Shown one piece after another: positions 37,959 through 45,173 of a stretch of 64,000 nucleotides of DNA. Position numbers and translations under genes: made by a program. Each line of letters opens with the position of its first letter. Positions within the stretch are counted from its first letter, which is position 1. The notes beneath the pieces are model-generated. The model searched no databases and was not told the origin of the DNA. It was given only the letters and a program-made list of their open reading frames with translations. Source of the DNA: DASUPK01 sp963744105. Its GTDB lineage: Bacteria > Actinomycetota > Thermoleophilia > Solirubrobacterales > 70-9. Location: NCBI GenBank assembly GCA_963744105.1, contig CAVUSJ010000006.1, forward strand, positions 372,001 to 436,000. Reading direction: 5' to 3'.

Positions 37959-39368
37959 TCAAGCGTTGACTATCTGGCGATCCTTCAGCAAGCGACCCAG
38001 GTTGGCAATCGCTCCGCTCATATGCGTGACGACACCGCCCAGCGCTGCCTGCATCCGTTCGTCGTCGAGGCGGTCACGCAAGGCCTGCCCGATGTTCACC
38101 CGCGACCGCTGCAGCCACGCCTGGATGTCCTCCTCCGGACCCCAGGCCGCCTCGTTGGCGGCACCGATGTAGGTCGACCATGCCCAGTCCAGCCGGTTGC
38201 GCGTACGCGGGTCCGGGTTCGGGCGGGTAAGCCGGTTCTTCTCCTCGTCGTCGCGCTCGCTGGTCTCGATGAAACCGATCAGCGCGGCGCTGAACGGCAG
38301 CATCCCCATGCGCGTGGGCTGCGGGATGATCCGGTCCTCCTCGAAGATCGGGCGCGGTGGCGCCCAGCCCAGCCCGTGTGCGGTGCAGTCGATGTGGAGT
38401 TCCCCTCGGGTCGTGGGGACGGTGCCCTCGTCTAGCACCAGCGCGTCGACCCCGACCTGGCGGACCCGGCCCTTGCGGATCACCTGCGTGATGCAGCGCA
38501 GCTGCTCCCGCTCCGCTGCGCTCAGGGTCGCACCGTGGAACATCTCCGGCTCCACCTCGGGGTCCAGGCGGTGGATCTGGCCGCACGCCTCGGCGCGCGC
38601 GTACAGGTCCTCGAGGTCCGAGGCCTCAGCGGCCGCCTCATAGGCATCCGCCAGCCCTTGAACCATCCCGGCGACCAGGTCGAGCGGCTGCGCGAAGGTG
38701 CGGTCAAGCGTCCAGGCATCGCGCGGTCGCACCCACCGGATGTCCTCGGGAGCGACCGATTGACAGAGCAGCCAAATGCAAACGTCCATTGCGGTCTTGC
38801 CCGCACCGAGGACGGTGAACCCGTCGGCGGGATCGGCCAGCTCAACCAGCTCGTTCGGGGTGACGACGCGCGCGCCCGGGTCGACCTCGAAGTCGGGCTC
38901 GTGGCGGGCCGGGACCTCGGTTCCCAGGTAGGTGGCATCGACCACCTTCCGTACCCGTACCACTGTCTCCTGGCCGGTCACCCGCGACGACAACCGATGC
39001 CCGTTGCTGTTCGTTCCGAGGTACTCGTGGCTCCCGCGCCAGGTGACCTGCCCGGAGGCCAGCAGGTGGTCCAGCGCGCGCCGGAAGTAGTCACAGATTT
39101 CGTGCCCGCTGGCCTGCTCGTAGAAGCCCGCGTTGAGGCCGGACTCGTCGATCCGATCGTGGCCCAACGGCAACGAGTTCACCCCATAGAAAGCGGATGG
39201 CTGGTGGAGTCGGACGAACGGATAGGCATCGTTCCAGTGCCCGCCCGGCGCGTGACGGCGATCGGCCAGCACCACGGTTGCGTTCGAGTCGGCGACCAGC
39301 GCGTCGGTAAACGCCATCCCCGTGGCCCCGGCTCCGATTACCAGGTAGTCAGCATTGATCGAATCCAA
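37959..39368 (-). CDS. FAD/NAD(P)-binding oxidoreductase, flavin-monooxygenase-like
   Basis: 469 aa. ADYLVIGAGATGMAFTDALV (6-25) binds FAD and FTVLGAGKTAMDVCIWLL (about 184-201) binds NAD(P). RRHAPGGHWNDAYPFVRLHQPS is the FAD-proximal segment common in this group. IDCTAHGLGW and NRLTRPNPDPRTRNRLDW follow. Probably oxidises a small molecule. The start is TTG at 39368 (CTCTTGGATTC), with no good ATG nearby. Bounded by reverse B (37711) and reverse A (39741) hairpins, as expected for a minus-strand cassette. Confidence 0.8.
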   Translation of the reverse strand: MDSINADYLVIGAGATGMAFTDALVADSNATVVLADRRHAPGGHWNDAYPFVRLHQPSAFYGVNSLPLGHDRIDESGLNAGFYEQASGHEICDYFRRALDHLLASGQVTWRGSHEYLGTNSNGHRLSSRVTGQETVVRVRKVVDATYLGTEVPARHEPDFEVDPGARVVTPNELVELADPADGFTVLGAGKTAMDVCIWLLCQSVAPEDIRWVRPRDAWTLDRTFAQPLDLVAGMVQGLADAYEAAAEASDLEDLYARAEACGQIHRLDPEVEPEMFHGATLSAAEREQLRCITQVIRKGRVRQVGVDALVLDEGTVPTTRGELHIDCTAHGLGWAPPRPIFEEDRIIPQPTRMGMLPFSAALIGFIETSERDDEEKNRLTRPNPDPRTRNRLDWAWSTYIGAANEAAWGPEEDIQAWLQRSRVNIGQALRDRLDDERMQAALGGVVTHMSGAIANLGRLLKDRQIVNA

Positions 39369-39699
39369 GAGCCCGTCCCCAGCTTTCGATCATTCAGGCA
39401 CCGGCGAACTCAGGGAGGCGACCTTGAACTTACCGCTACTCGGCATGCCGACCAGACCCTACACCGCGCCCGTTGCGTTCAGCTCGACCGGTAGCTTCGA
39501 GTGTCGCGGGCTCACCCGGATCCCCTTCTCCGTCGTTCGTCTCGCGCCAAAGCCGGGGCTTGGCGCCCCTTCAGCCAAGGACGCCAAGCCTGAGCCAAGC
39601 GATTGCGCTCGTTCGGTCGCGCAAACAGCGGCGCCGGTAGGTGGTTCCCAGAATGCCGAGATGGACGAGGAGGAGAAGCGGAACCGGTTCCTCTCCGGG

Positions 39700-39722
39700 C
39701 TCCTCCCTTGCGCGAGAAGCAG
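39700..39722 (+). repeat. type C hairpin
   Basis: CTCCTCCCTTGCGCGAGAAGCAGGA-type palindrome. Confidence 0.6.
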
Positions 39723-39740
39723 GAATGCAGCGTCAAACCG

Positions 39741-39760
39741 CTGCTTTCCATGCAAAGCAG
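39741..39760 (-). repeat. type A hairpin (reverse)
   Basis: CTGCTTTCCATGCAAAGCAG, perfect arms; the rightmost A copy in the window. Confidence 0.85.
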
Positions 39761-39784
39761 TAGCCCGGCGGCGCCGCGAACGCG

Positions 39785-39807
39785 CTGCTCCGTTGCGCGA
39801 TAAGCAG
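39785..39807 (+). repeat. type C hairpin
   Basis: CTGCTCCGTTGCGCGATAAGCAG. Confidence 0.6.
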
Positions 39808-39858
39808 CAGAACTCCTTGCCCATGCATCGGAGCCCCACACATTCGCGACTTCCGACC

Positions 39859-40067
39859 AGCGGATTCTTGGGGAGACTGTTTCTGGGAGAGGCCGCGGCC
39901 AATAGAAAGCCCCGCATAGCGGGGCTTTCATGGGCCGGGCAGGACTCGAACCTGCGTTCTTCGGATTATGAGTTACGCGCCAGGCGTCGAGTCCTGTTCC
40001 GCTAAGGGCACAATCCGTGCCTGGAGCTGTTCTGAGTTCTCGGCAGTTCGGGAGACGTTTCGGGAGA
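39859..40067. other. att module: tRNA-CAT 3' fragment with arm repeats
   Basis: Left arms TTGGGGAGACTG and CTGGGAGAG (about 39868-39892), a terminator stem, 42 nt of tRNA 3' half (39932-39973), a GTTACGCGCCAGGCG flank that differs from the 17- and 22-kb copies at a few bases, and TTCGGGAGA-type pairs at 40047-40067. Confidence 0.75.
39906..39928 (-). terminator. tRNA-linked intrinsic terminator copy
   Basis: AAAGCCCCGC-ATA-GCGGGGCTTT; loop changed from TTT to ATA, stem intact. Confidence 0.65.
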
Positions 40068-40119
40068 TGGTTTCCGTGTCGTCTCGCAGCCGCCTCGGCC
40101 TCCCTCCCGCCGAGCCTCG

Positions 40120-40142
40120 CTCCCGCTTTCACGCGAAGGGAG
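40120..40142 (-). repeat. type C hairpin (reverse)
   Basis: CTCCCGCTTTCACGCGAAGGGAG-type element on the right flank of the att module. Confidence 0.55.
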
Positions 40143-40165
40143 TCGTAAGAGCACTACCCACGCTC

Positions 40166-40405
40166 TCAGCCAGCGTTGTCCCTCGGGTTGACTTCACGCT
40201 CCTCCAAGAGCTGAAGGATGCGGGCGGTCTGCTCGCGGATCTCCTCGATGCCGCGCATGATCCGCTTGGGCGGGAAGTCGTCGGGCATCCGCTCGAACAT
40301 GCGACCGCATTCCGCCTCGCAGCGCTCGCGCAACTTCGGGCCGAGCTTGCACGCAACTAGCACACCGGTAGCGGTGAGGGCAGCGCCGATCAGTACGCGT
40401 CGCAT
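40166..40405 (-). CDS. small membrane-anchored protein of unknown function
   Basis: 79 aa, ATG at 40405 with GGAGG about 14 nt upstream. MRRVLIGAALTATGVLVACKLGPKL looks like an anchor or signal segment with a Cys at 19. CEAECGRMFERMPDDFPPKRIMRGIEEIREQTARILQLLEE is a helical, cysteine-containing part. Runs with the gene at 40431 on the minus strand, divergent from the sigma factor. Possibly linked to metal or stress response; nothing firmer. Confidence 0.6.
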   Translation of the reverse strand: MRRVLIGAALTATGVLVACKLGPKLRERCEAECGRMFERMPDDFPPKRIMRGIEEIREQTARILQLLEEREVNPRDNAG

Positions 40406-40430
40406 GTTGAGCTCGCCTCCAGCACCGAAA

Positions 40431-40673
40431 TCATCCCCGATCGTAAGGCGGGCGCCCGCCGGCGCAGCATCCCCACTGCCCGGCCATGCCGGTCCCGGGC
40501 CTCATCCGGGCCATCGTGGCCATCATCGCCATGCAGCCAACCATCATCACCAGCGGGATCAGCGCGAGCAGCACCCACCAGGTGGTTAGGGCGGCGGCGA
40601 CGATGACCGCGGCCGCCGCGACTGCGGCCAGGAAGAGGCCGAATAGCGGACCGCTCCGTCCGAAGCACATCAT
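40431..40673 (-). CDS. small Met/Cys-rich membrane protein
   Basis: 80 aa, ATG at 40673 with GGAGG 5 nt upstream. MMCFGRSGPLFGLFLAAVAAAAVIVAAALTTWWVLLALIPLVMMVGCMAMMATMARMRPGTGMAGQWGCC: two hydrophobic helices rich in Met and Cys. The second helix and MMVGCMAMM segment recall small copper-associated membrane proteins, and the 57-aa protein at 11747. It lies divergent from an ECF sigma gene that may control it. Confidence 0.65.
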   Translation of the reverse strand: MMCFGRSGPLFGLFLAAVAAAAVIVAAALTTWWVLLALIPLVMMVGCMAMMATMARMRPGTGMAGQWGCCAGGRPPYDRG

Positions 40674-40802
40674 GATTCCTCCGTTCCTTCGTTATCAACT
40701 GTCGACCTAAAGGACGATCCGGAGCGCGCGAGGGATACACCTCGCTAGTCCCCCTCGGATGGCGGTGCGTCCCACGCCGGTAGCCTGGCCGGAGGACCCG
40801 CT

Positions 40803-41411
40803 ATGGCCGATGCCACCAAAACCGCCCCCGTCGTTGAAGCTCAGCTGGCGCAGCACCGCGCGCGGATCCGGCGCCATGTCCTGGCGATGGTGCGTGATGC
40901 CGACAAGGCCGAGGAGCTCACCCAGGAGACCTACGCCCGTGCGCTCACGCGCACCGAGGACCTGCGCGACCCGCAGGCGGCTCTCGCCTGGCTCTATCGA
41001 ATCGCCACCAACGTGTCGCTCGATCGCCTGCGCCAGCGCCGACGATCGACCGTCCCCATAGACCCAACCGTCGGTGCCGCGAAGGCAGGCGAAGCTGCGA
41101 CGCGCGAACGGCCGGCGTCCCTGATCGAAGCGGCGCTTGAGCGCTCCGAGATGTCTGAGTGCGTCCAGGGCTACCTCGTGGCGCTGCCTGACGACTATCG
41201 GGTCGCGCTCTTCCTCCACGACGTCTACGGGCTCACCAATCCCGAGATCGCTGAGCTGCTGGGCTGCTCGCTACCGACCGCCAAGATCCGGGTGCATCGC
41301 GCCCGGCGTCGGCTCCGCGAAGCGCTCGCGTCCGCTTGCACCTTCGAGCTCGACGAGCGGGGCGTCCTCGTCTGCGAGCCGCGGCCCTCGACCTCCACCG
41401 CACCCCAGTAG
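40803..41411 (+). CDS. ECF-type RNA polymerase sigma factor
   Basis: 202 aa. ATG at 40803 after GGAGGACC. Region 2: HRARIRRHVLAMVRDADKAEELTQETYARALTRTEDLRDPQAALAWLYRIATNVSLDRLRQRRR. Region 4: ALPDDYRVALFLHDVYGLTNPEIAELLGCSLPTAKIRVHRARRRLREAL, with a 20-aa tail after it that carries one Cys in DERGVLVCEP. No anti-sigma factor with a zinc motif is evident beside it. It is the only sigma factor in the window and sits alone in the last att segment. Confidence 0.9.
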   Translation: MADATKTAPVVEAQLAQHRARIRRHVLAMVRDADKAEELTQETYARALTRTEDLRDPQAALAWLYRIATNVSLDRLRQRRRSTVPIDPTVGAAKAGEAATRERPASLIEAALERSEMSECVQGYLVALPDDYRVALFLHDVYGLTNPEIAELLGCSLPTAKIRVHRARRRLREALASACTFELDERGVLVCEPRPSTSTAPQ

Positions 41412-41436
41412 CGACGTGTAAGGGCATAGTGCGGCG

Positions 41437-41459
41437 CTGCTCCCTTGCGCGAGAAGCAG
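41437..41459 (+). repeat. type C hairpin
   Basis: CTGCTCCCTTGCGCGAGAAGCAG, the rightmost copy of any hairpin type; nothing similar is found beyond it. Confidence 0.65.
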
Positions 41460-41560
41460 AAGCGCCCTTCTGCGCCCATGCATCGGAGCATCAATCAGGC
41501 ACGACTTCCGACCAGCGGATTCTTCGGGAGACGATTCTGAGGAGAGCTCTCGAGCAACAG

Positions 41561-41583
41561 AAAGCCCCGCTTTGCGGGGCTTT
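41561..41583 (-). terminator. intrinsic terminator of tRNA-CAT
   Basis: AAAGCCCCGC-TTT-GCGGGGCTTT immediately downstream of the tRNA on the minus strand; tail TTTCTG. Confidence 0.75.
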
Positions 41584-41585
41584 CA

Positions 41586-41659
41586 TGGGCCGGGCAGGAC
41601 TCGAACCTGCGTTCTTCGGATTATGAGTCCGCTGCTCTGACCAGCTGAGCTACCGGCCC
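41586..41659 (-). tRNA. tRNA with CAT anticodon (tRNA-Met, or tRNA-Ile2 if lysidine-modified)
   Basis: 74 nt. Acceptor stem GGGCCGG/CCGGCCC is perfect; D-arm GCTCAGCTGGTCAGAGC; anticodon loop CTCATAA; T-arm GCAGG-TTCGAGT-CCTGC; discriminator A. No encoded CCA. It is the intact parent of the 3' fragments at 39.9, 22.0 and 17.1 kb. CAT could be elongator Met or lysidine Ile; initiator is unlikely because the anticodon stem lacks the three G-C pairs. Confidence 0.9.
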
Positions 41660-41698
41660 GCTCGCGGGCGAGCGTACAGGCCAGGGTAGATTCGTTTC

Positions 41699-42046
41699 AT
41701 GGCGCGGCCGGAGGAGGAGCCCGAGGCGACGACGTTCACCTGGCCCCTGCTCGGAGCGCTCTACGGGTCGTTGGTGATCGTCGTGATCGTCGCGCTGCTC
41801 AATTCGCATTTCGGGCGGGATCTCGACCATCGCGTTGACGCGCCCGCCCGCACGCTGGTCGCGGCGCCCGTGATCATCAGCGCGGCCGTCGTCTTCGTGG
41901 CGAGCATGGTCGCGCTGATCCTGCCGGCCTACCGGCGCGTGGCGCTGCGGGTCGCCGAGATTGCCGCCTGGCTGGCGCCCGCCTGGCTGGTGATGGGGGC
42001 GATGGTGCTCGGGGCGATCTCGTTCGCCCTCCACCACGCCGACTGA
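41699..42046 (+). CDS. three-helix membrane protein of unknown function
   Basis: 115 aa. Hydrophobic segments LLGALYGSLVIVVIVALLNS, LVAAPVIISAAVVFVASMVALILP and WLAPAWLVMGAMVLGAISFAL. TAGATT (41687-41692) ends 6 nt before the ATG, fitting a leaderless mRNA. First gene on the core side of the tRNA. No family recognised. Confidence 0.65.
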   Translation: MARPEEEPEATTFTWPLLGALYGSLVIVVIVALLNSHFGRDLDHRVDAPARTLVAAPVIISAAVVFVASMVALILPAYRRVALRVAEIAAWLAPAWLVMGAMVLGAISFALHHAD

Positions 42047-42047
42047 C

Positions 42048-42416
42048 TCAATCGTCGAGGGCCGCGATCGACTCGCTCACCGAGGAGGGCTCCCCGACGC
42101 CCTCCGCCGCGGCCTGGGCCCCCTCGTTGAAGGCGCTGGCGCCGGCGATCAGCGCGGCGGCGGCGCCGGGCTGGATCCGGCCCGTGTCGACGCAGCCAGC
42201 GAGAAACTGCTCCATCCGCTTGGCGAGATCGGCCAGGCGGTCCTGGCCGACCACGAGGGCGGCGCCCTTCAATCCGTGCGCCTCCACCCGGAGCTCCTCG
42301 ATCCGGGCGGAGTCCTTCTCATCGGATGCGGCAAGGGACTCGAGGCCCTCGATGATCGTGGGCGTACGGCGTGCGGCCTCGGCGGCCAGCATGGTGAGGA
42401 GCTCGTCGTCCCCCAT
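42048..42416 (-). CDS. HPt (histidine phosphotransfer) domain protein
   Basis: 122 aa, mostly the single four-helix HPt domain. LRVEAHGLKGAALVVGQDRLADLAKRMEQFL carries the phosphorylated His in the HxLKGxAxxVG signature. Such proteins relay phosphate between hybrid kinases and response regulators. No kinase is adjacent. Convergent with the membrane protein gene, ending 2 nt beyond it. Confidence 0.8.
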   Translation of the reverse strand: MGDDELLTMLAAEAARRTPTIIEGLESLAASDEKDSARIEELRVEAHGLKGAALVVGQDRLADLAKRMEQFLAGCVDTGRIQPGAAAALIAGASAFNEGAQAAAEGVGEPSSVSESIAALDD

Positions 42417-42457
42417 CGGCTGAGTTCTACTCGCTTGGGGCCGGAAGCGCTGCCGCG

Positions 42458-43444
42458 CTAGCCGGCGACCTTCTGGACGGCCGCTTCGAGCTCCTGGACG
42501 CTGAATGGGCCCTGCAGGATCGAGCTGACCTTGCCGCTGCGGTCGATCACGTAGGCCCAGGGCTCGGTGTTCAGGCGGAAGGCCCGCATCTGCGGACGGG
42601 GGCCGTCGTTGATGCTGTTGTTGTTGTAGATCTCCTGATGGATGAAGGCGACCTTGTCGCCAAACTCCTGCTTCACCTGCTCGGTGATGTCGGTGACCGG
42701 GCCGCAGACCCGGCTCTGGCAGAGGGCCGGGGTCGCGAAGAGCAGGACGACCGGCTTCTTGCCGACCACGTTCGCGAAGTCGTCCGAGTGCATGTCGTCG
42801 GGCGGGACCCGGGTGTCGATCTGGCCGATGTTCGATACCTGGCCCGCGGTCAGGGTGTGAATAGCCGGGACCGGTTGGCCGACCTGGGGCATCGGGTAGT
42901 CGCCCACCGGATTCGGGGTGGGCATCAGGCTGTACTGGTACGAGCCGCCGTCCTTGATCAGCGCCGCGAAGGCCCAGGGGCCGGGCTTGTCGAGCGGGAC
43001 GTTCGACACGTAGGCAACCTGGGCGGCGCCCGGATCGTCGGCGGTGGTCTTGGCGCGGAAGGCCGCCTTGGTGGTCAGGTCCTCGATCCTCGCCGGGAAT
43101 GGTCCGATCGCCTTGCCGTCGACTCCCGCGCCGGGCGCGGCGTAGACCGCCACCTGCGCGTCCGTGATCGGGTCGTGGGCGGTGCTGAACACGCCGAAGG
43201 GGAAGCGGTTGGTGCCGAGGTGGAAGTAGGCGGCCGCCGGGGATGCGACCGGGCCCTGCGTGGCATGCGAGGCGAGAATCAGCTGGCGGAGGGTCTTGCC
43301 GTTCGCGGAGGGGAACTCGCCCGCGCGGGGCGCCGGGCGGCTGCGGCTGCCGGTGCCGTTGTCCGAGCCGCCGCAGCCCGCGACGAGCGCGAGCGCGAGC
43401 AGCGCGGCGAAGGCGACTGGGAGCTTGCGTGGCACGGGCGGCAT
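42458..43444 (-). CDS. thioredoxin-like lipoprotein
   Basis: 328 aa. Lipobox LALALVAGC makes Cys24 the lipid-modified residue. The N-terminal half (about 45-180) is a beta-type domain of unknown function; the C-terminal half has KKPVVLLFATPALCQSRVCGPVTDITEQVKQEFGDKVAFIHQEIY, a thioredoxin fold with CQSRVC (CxxxxC rather than CxxC), and ends EPWAYVIDRSGKVSSILQGPFSVQELE. The altered active site suggests a role other than general disulfide exchange, for example metal delivery like SCO proteins. Confidence 0.8.
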   Translation of the reverse strand: MPPVPRKLPVAFAALLALALVAGCGGSDNGTGSRSRPAPRAGEFPSANGKTLRQLILASHATQGPVASPAAAYFHLGTNRFPFGVFSTAHDPITDAQVAVYAAPGAGVDGKAIGPFPARIEDLTTKAAFRAKTTADDPGAAQVAYVSNVPLDKPGPWAFAALIKDGGSYQYSLMPTPNPVGDYPMPQVGQPVPAIHTLTAGQVSNIGQIDTRVPPDDMHSDDFANVVGKKPVVLLFATPALCQSRVCGPVTDITEQVKQEFGDKVAFIHQEIYNNNSINDGPRPQMRAFRLNTEPWAYVIDRSGKVSSILQGPFSVQELEAAVQKVAG

Positions 43445-43506
43445 CGTAATTGGGCTACGGATAGTCTGGCCCGCGCGATTGAGGCATCCCTAAACGAGGA
43501 GGAGAC

Positions 43507-44247
43507 GTGGCGGAAAAGGCGGCCCTGATCACCGGCGGTTCGAGCGGTATCGGACTGGCGATCGCGCGCATGCTCGGTGAGGATGGCTACGGGTTGACGG
43601 TCTCGGCCCGGCGGCCGGAGAAGCTCGAGGGCGCGGTCGAAAGCCTGAAGTCGGACGGCCTGGACGTGCAGAGCGTGCCGGCGAACATGGCCGACGAGGA
43701 GAACCTGAAGGCGCTGATCGCGACGCATAAGGAGCGCTACGGACGGCTCGACGTGCTGATCAACAACGCGGGGGTCGGTATCGGCGAGGCGATGGACGCG
43801 CTGACCACCAAGTACGTCGACATGCAGCTGGCGGTCAACCTGCGTGCCGTCGTGCTGATGACGCGGGAGTGCCTGCCGATGCTCAAGGAGGCGGGCGCGG
43901 AGCACGGCAAGGCGCTGCTCGTCAACACGGCGTCCATCTCGGGCAAGGCGGGTCAGCCCTGGCTGAGCGTCTACTCCGCGACCAAGGCCGCGGTGATCGG
44001 CTTCTCGCAGGCGACGCAGAAGGAGATCGCGGGCCAGGGGATTCAGGTGACCGCGTTCGCGCCGGCGTTCGTCGACACGCCGATGACCGAGTTCGCCAAG
44101 CAGCAGGTCGCGGCCGAGGCGATGATCCGGCCCGAGGACATCGCGGAGGCCGTGCGGTTCCTGCTGGCCACCTCGCCGAACTGCCTCGTGCCGGAGATCA
44201 TGTTCCTGCGGCCGGGGGACACGATCGACACGCCGGACCTGGGCTAG
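43507..44247 (+). CDS. short-chain dehydrogenase/reductase
   Basis: 246 aa, GTG start at 43507 after GAGGAGGAG. ALITGGSSGIGLAIARML (TGxxxGIG cofactor motif), NNAGVG, Ser in NTASISGKAG and YSATKAA (catalytic YxxxK) are all present. Classical SDR, NADP-type preference likely from the SARRPEK segment. Substrate unknown. Confidence 0.9.
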   Translation: MAEKAALITGGSSGIGLAIARMLGEDGYGLTVSARRPEKLEGAVESLKSDGLDVQSVPANMADEENLKALIATHKERYGRLDVLINNAGVGIGEAMDALTTKYVDMQLAVNLRAVVLMTRECLPMLKEAGAEHGKALLVNTASISGKAGQPWLSVYSATKAAVIGFSQATQKEIAGQGIQVTAFAPAFVDTPMTEFAKQQVAAEAMIRPEDIAEAVRFLLATSPNCLVPEIMFLRPGDTIDTPDLG

Positions 44248-45164
44248 CCCACCGCCGAGGTCTTCCAGATCCGGGCGCCCTTGCGCAGGCCGGCGCGGGC
44301 CCCGACCCACCAGGCGACCTGGCGCATCAGGTCGAACCAGGCGTCCTCGATCCATCGCGTCTCGCCGCGGCCGCGGGCCTTGGCGGTGAGGACGATGCCG
44401 AGGCCGCGCGCGGTGCGGCTGATCTCGCGGATGCGGGGCGGCTTGACCGGGTGGCCGCCCATCGCCGCGAACTTGGCGCCGACCAGGCCAGCGCCGTATG
44501 CCCAGCCGAGCTGCTGGCGGAAGAAGCCGAGCTGGGTGCTGCGGTTGCGATGGCGAGCGGTCGCTTGCTCGGCGTAGGCGAGGCGGCGGCCGCTTCGCTC
44601 CTGGAACCGGAGGCCGAGCTCGACGTCCTGGGCTCGGGTCATGTGGGGGTCGAAGGGGCCGATGCGATCGATCACCTCGCGCCGGTAGGCCGCATTGGCG
44701 GTGATCGGGTAAGCGGGGTCGGAGTTGAAGGCGAACTGCTGCCAATTGCCGAGCAGCCGGGCGGCCTGGCGCTCGGCCGGGGTCGTGGGCGGGACGTGCT
44801 GGAGATCGCCGGCGACGGCTCCGACCTCCGGGTCCTCGAAGGGGCGAACGAGCTCGGTGAGCCATTGCGGCTCGACCAGGCAGTCGGCGTCGACGAAGGC
44901 GAGAATGTCGCCGGTGCTCTCGGCGATGCCGCGATTGCGGGCGTTGGAGACGCCGGGCTCAGGCTCGCTGAGGTAGGTCACCGGGCGTGCCTTGATCAGG
45001 GAGGCGGTGCCGTCCGTGGAGCCGTTGTCGACCACCAGGACCTCGCGGCAATCGGACGGGTACTCGGCCGCGAGGATGGCGTCGATGCAGTCGGCGATGG
45101 TGGATTCGCCGTCCCGCACGGGGACGATCACCGAGACGGTTGGGTTAAAGGGCGCCCGCGACAC
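44244..45164 (-). CDS. glycosyltransferase family 2 protein
   Basis: 306 aa. VSVIVPVRDGESTIADCIDAIL, EVLVVDNGSTDGT, GVSNARNRGIAESTGDILAFVDADCLVEPQWL: GT-A fold with the VDAD metal-binding motif. The C-terminal part has positively charged and amphipathic helices that may hold it to the membrane. Transfers a sugar to an unknown acceptor, possibly a cell-envelope lipid. Overlaps the SDR stop region by 4 nt tail to tail. Confidence 0.9.
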   Translation of the reverse strand: MSRAPFNPTVSVIVPVRDGESTIADCIDAILAAEYPSDCREVLVVDNGSTDGTASLIKARPVTYLSEPEPGVSNARNRGIAESTGDILAFVDADCLVEPQWLTELVRPFEDPEVGAVAGDLQHVPPTTPAERQAARLLGNWQQFAFNSDPAYPITANAAYRREVIDRIGPFDPHMTRAQDVELGLRFQERSGRRLAYAEQATARHRNRSTQLGFFRQQLGWAYGAGLVGAKFAAMGGHPVKPPRIREISRTARGLGIVLTAKARGRGETRWIEDAWFDLMRQVAWWVGARAGLRKGARIWKTSAVG

Positions 45165-45173
45165 GGGCGCAAG

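Larger units (their letters stand above)
39369..40165. other. non-coding region with att module
   Basis: No gene is supported. Contains two C elements (39700, 39785), a reverse A (39741), the fourth tRNA-CAT 3' fragment and a right-flank C element (40120). Confidence 0.5.

Noticed and set aside
461..41459. The many near-identical 20-nt repeats as a CRISPR array
   Set aside because: They are dispersed kilobases apart with genes between them, lack regular spacers, and no cas gene is present.
461..41459. A and B hairpins as integron attC sites
   Set aside because: There is no GTTRRRY/RYYYAAC core, the stems are only 7-10 bp, two distinct site types mark opposite ends, and no IntI-type integrase with its extra domain is seen.
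1..41500. Insertion sequences or transposase genes
   Set aside because: No DDE, HUH or serine transposase motif was found in any plausible frame.
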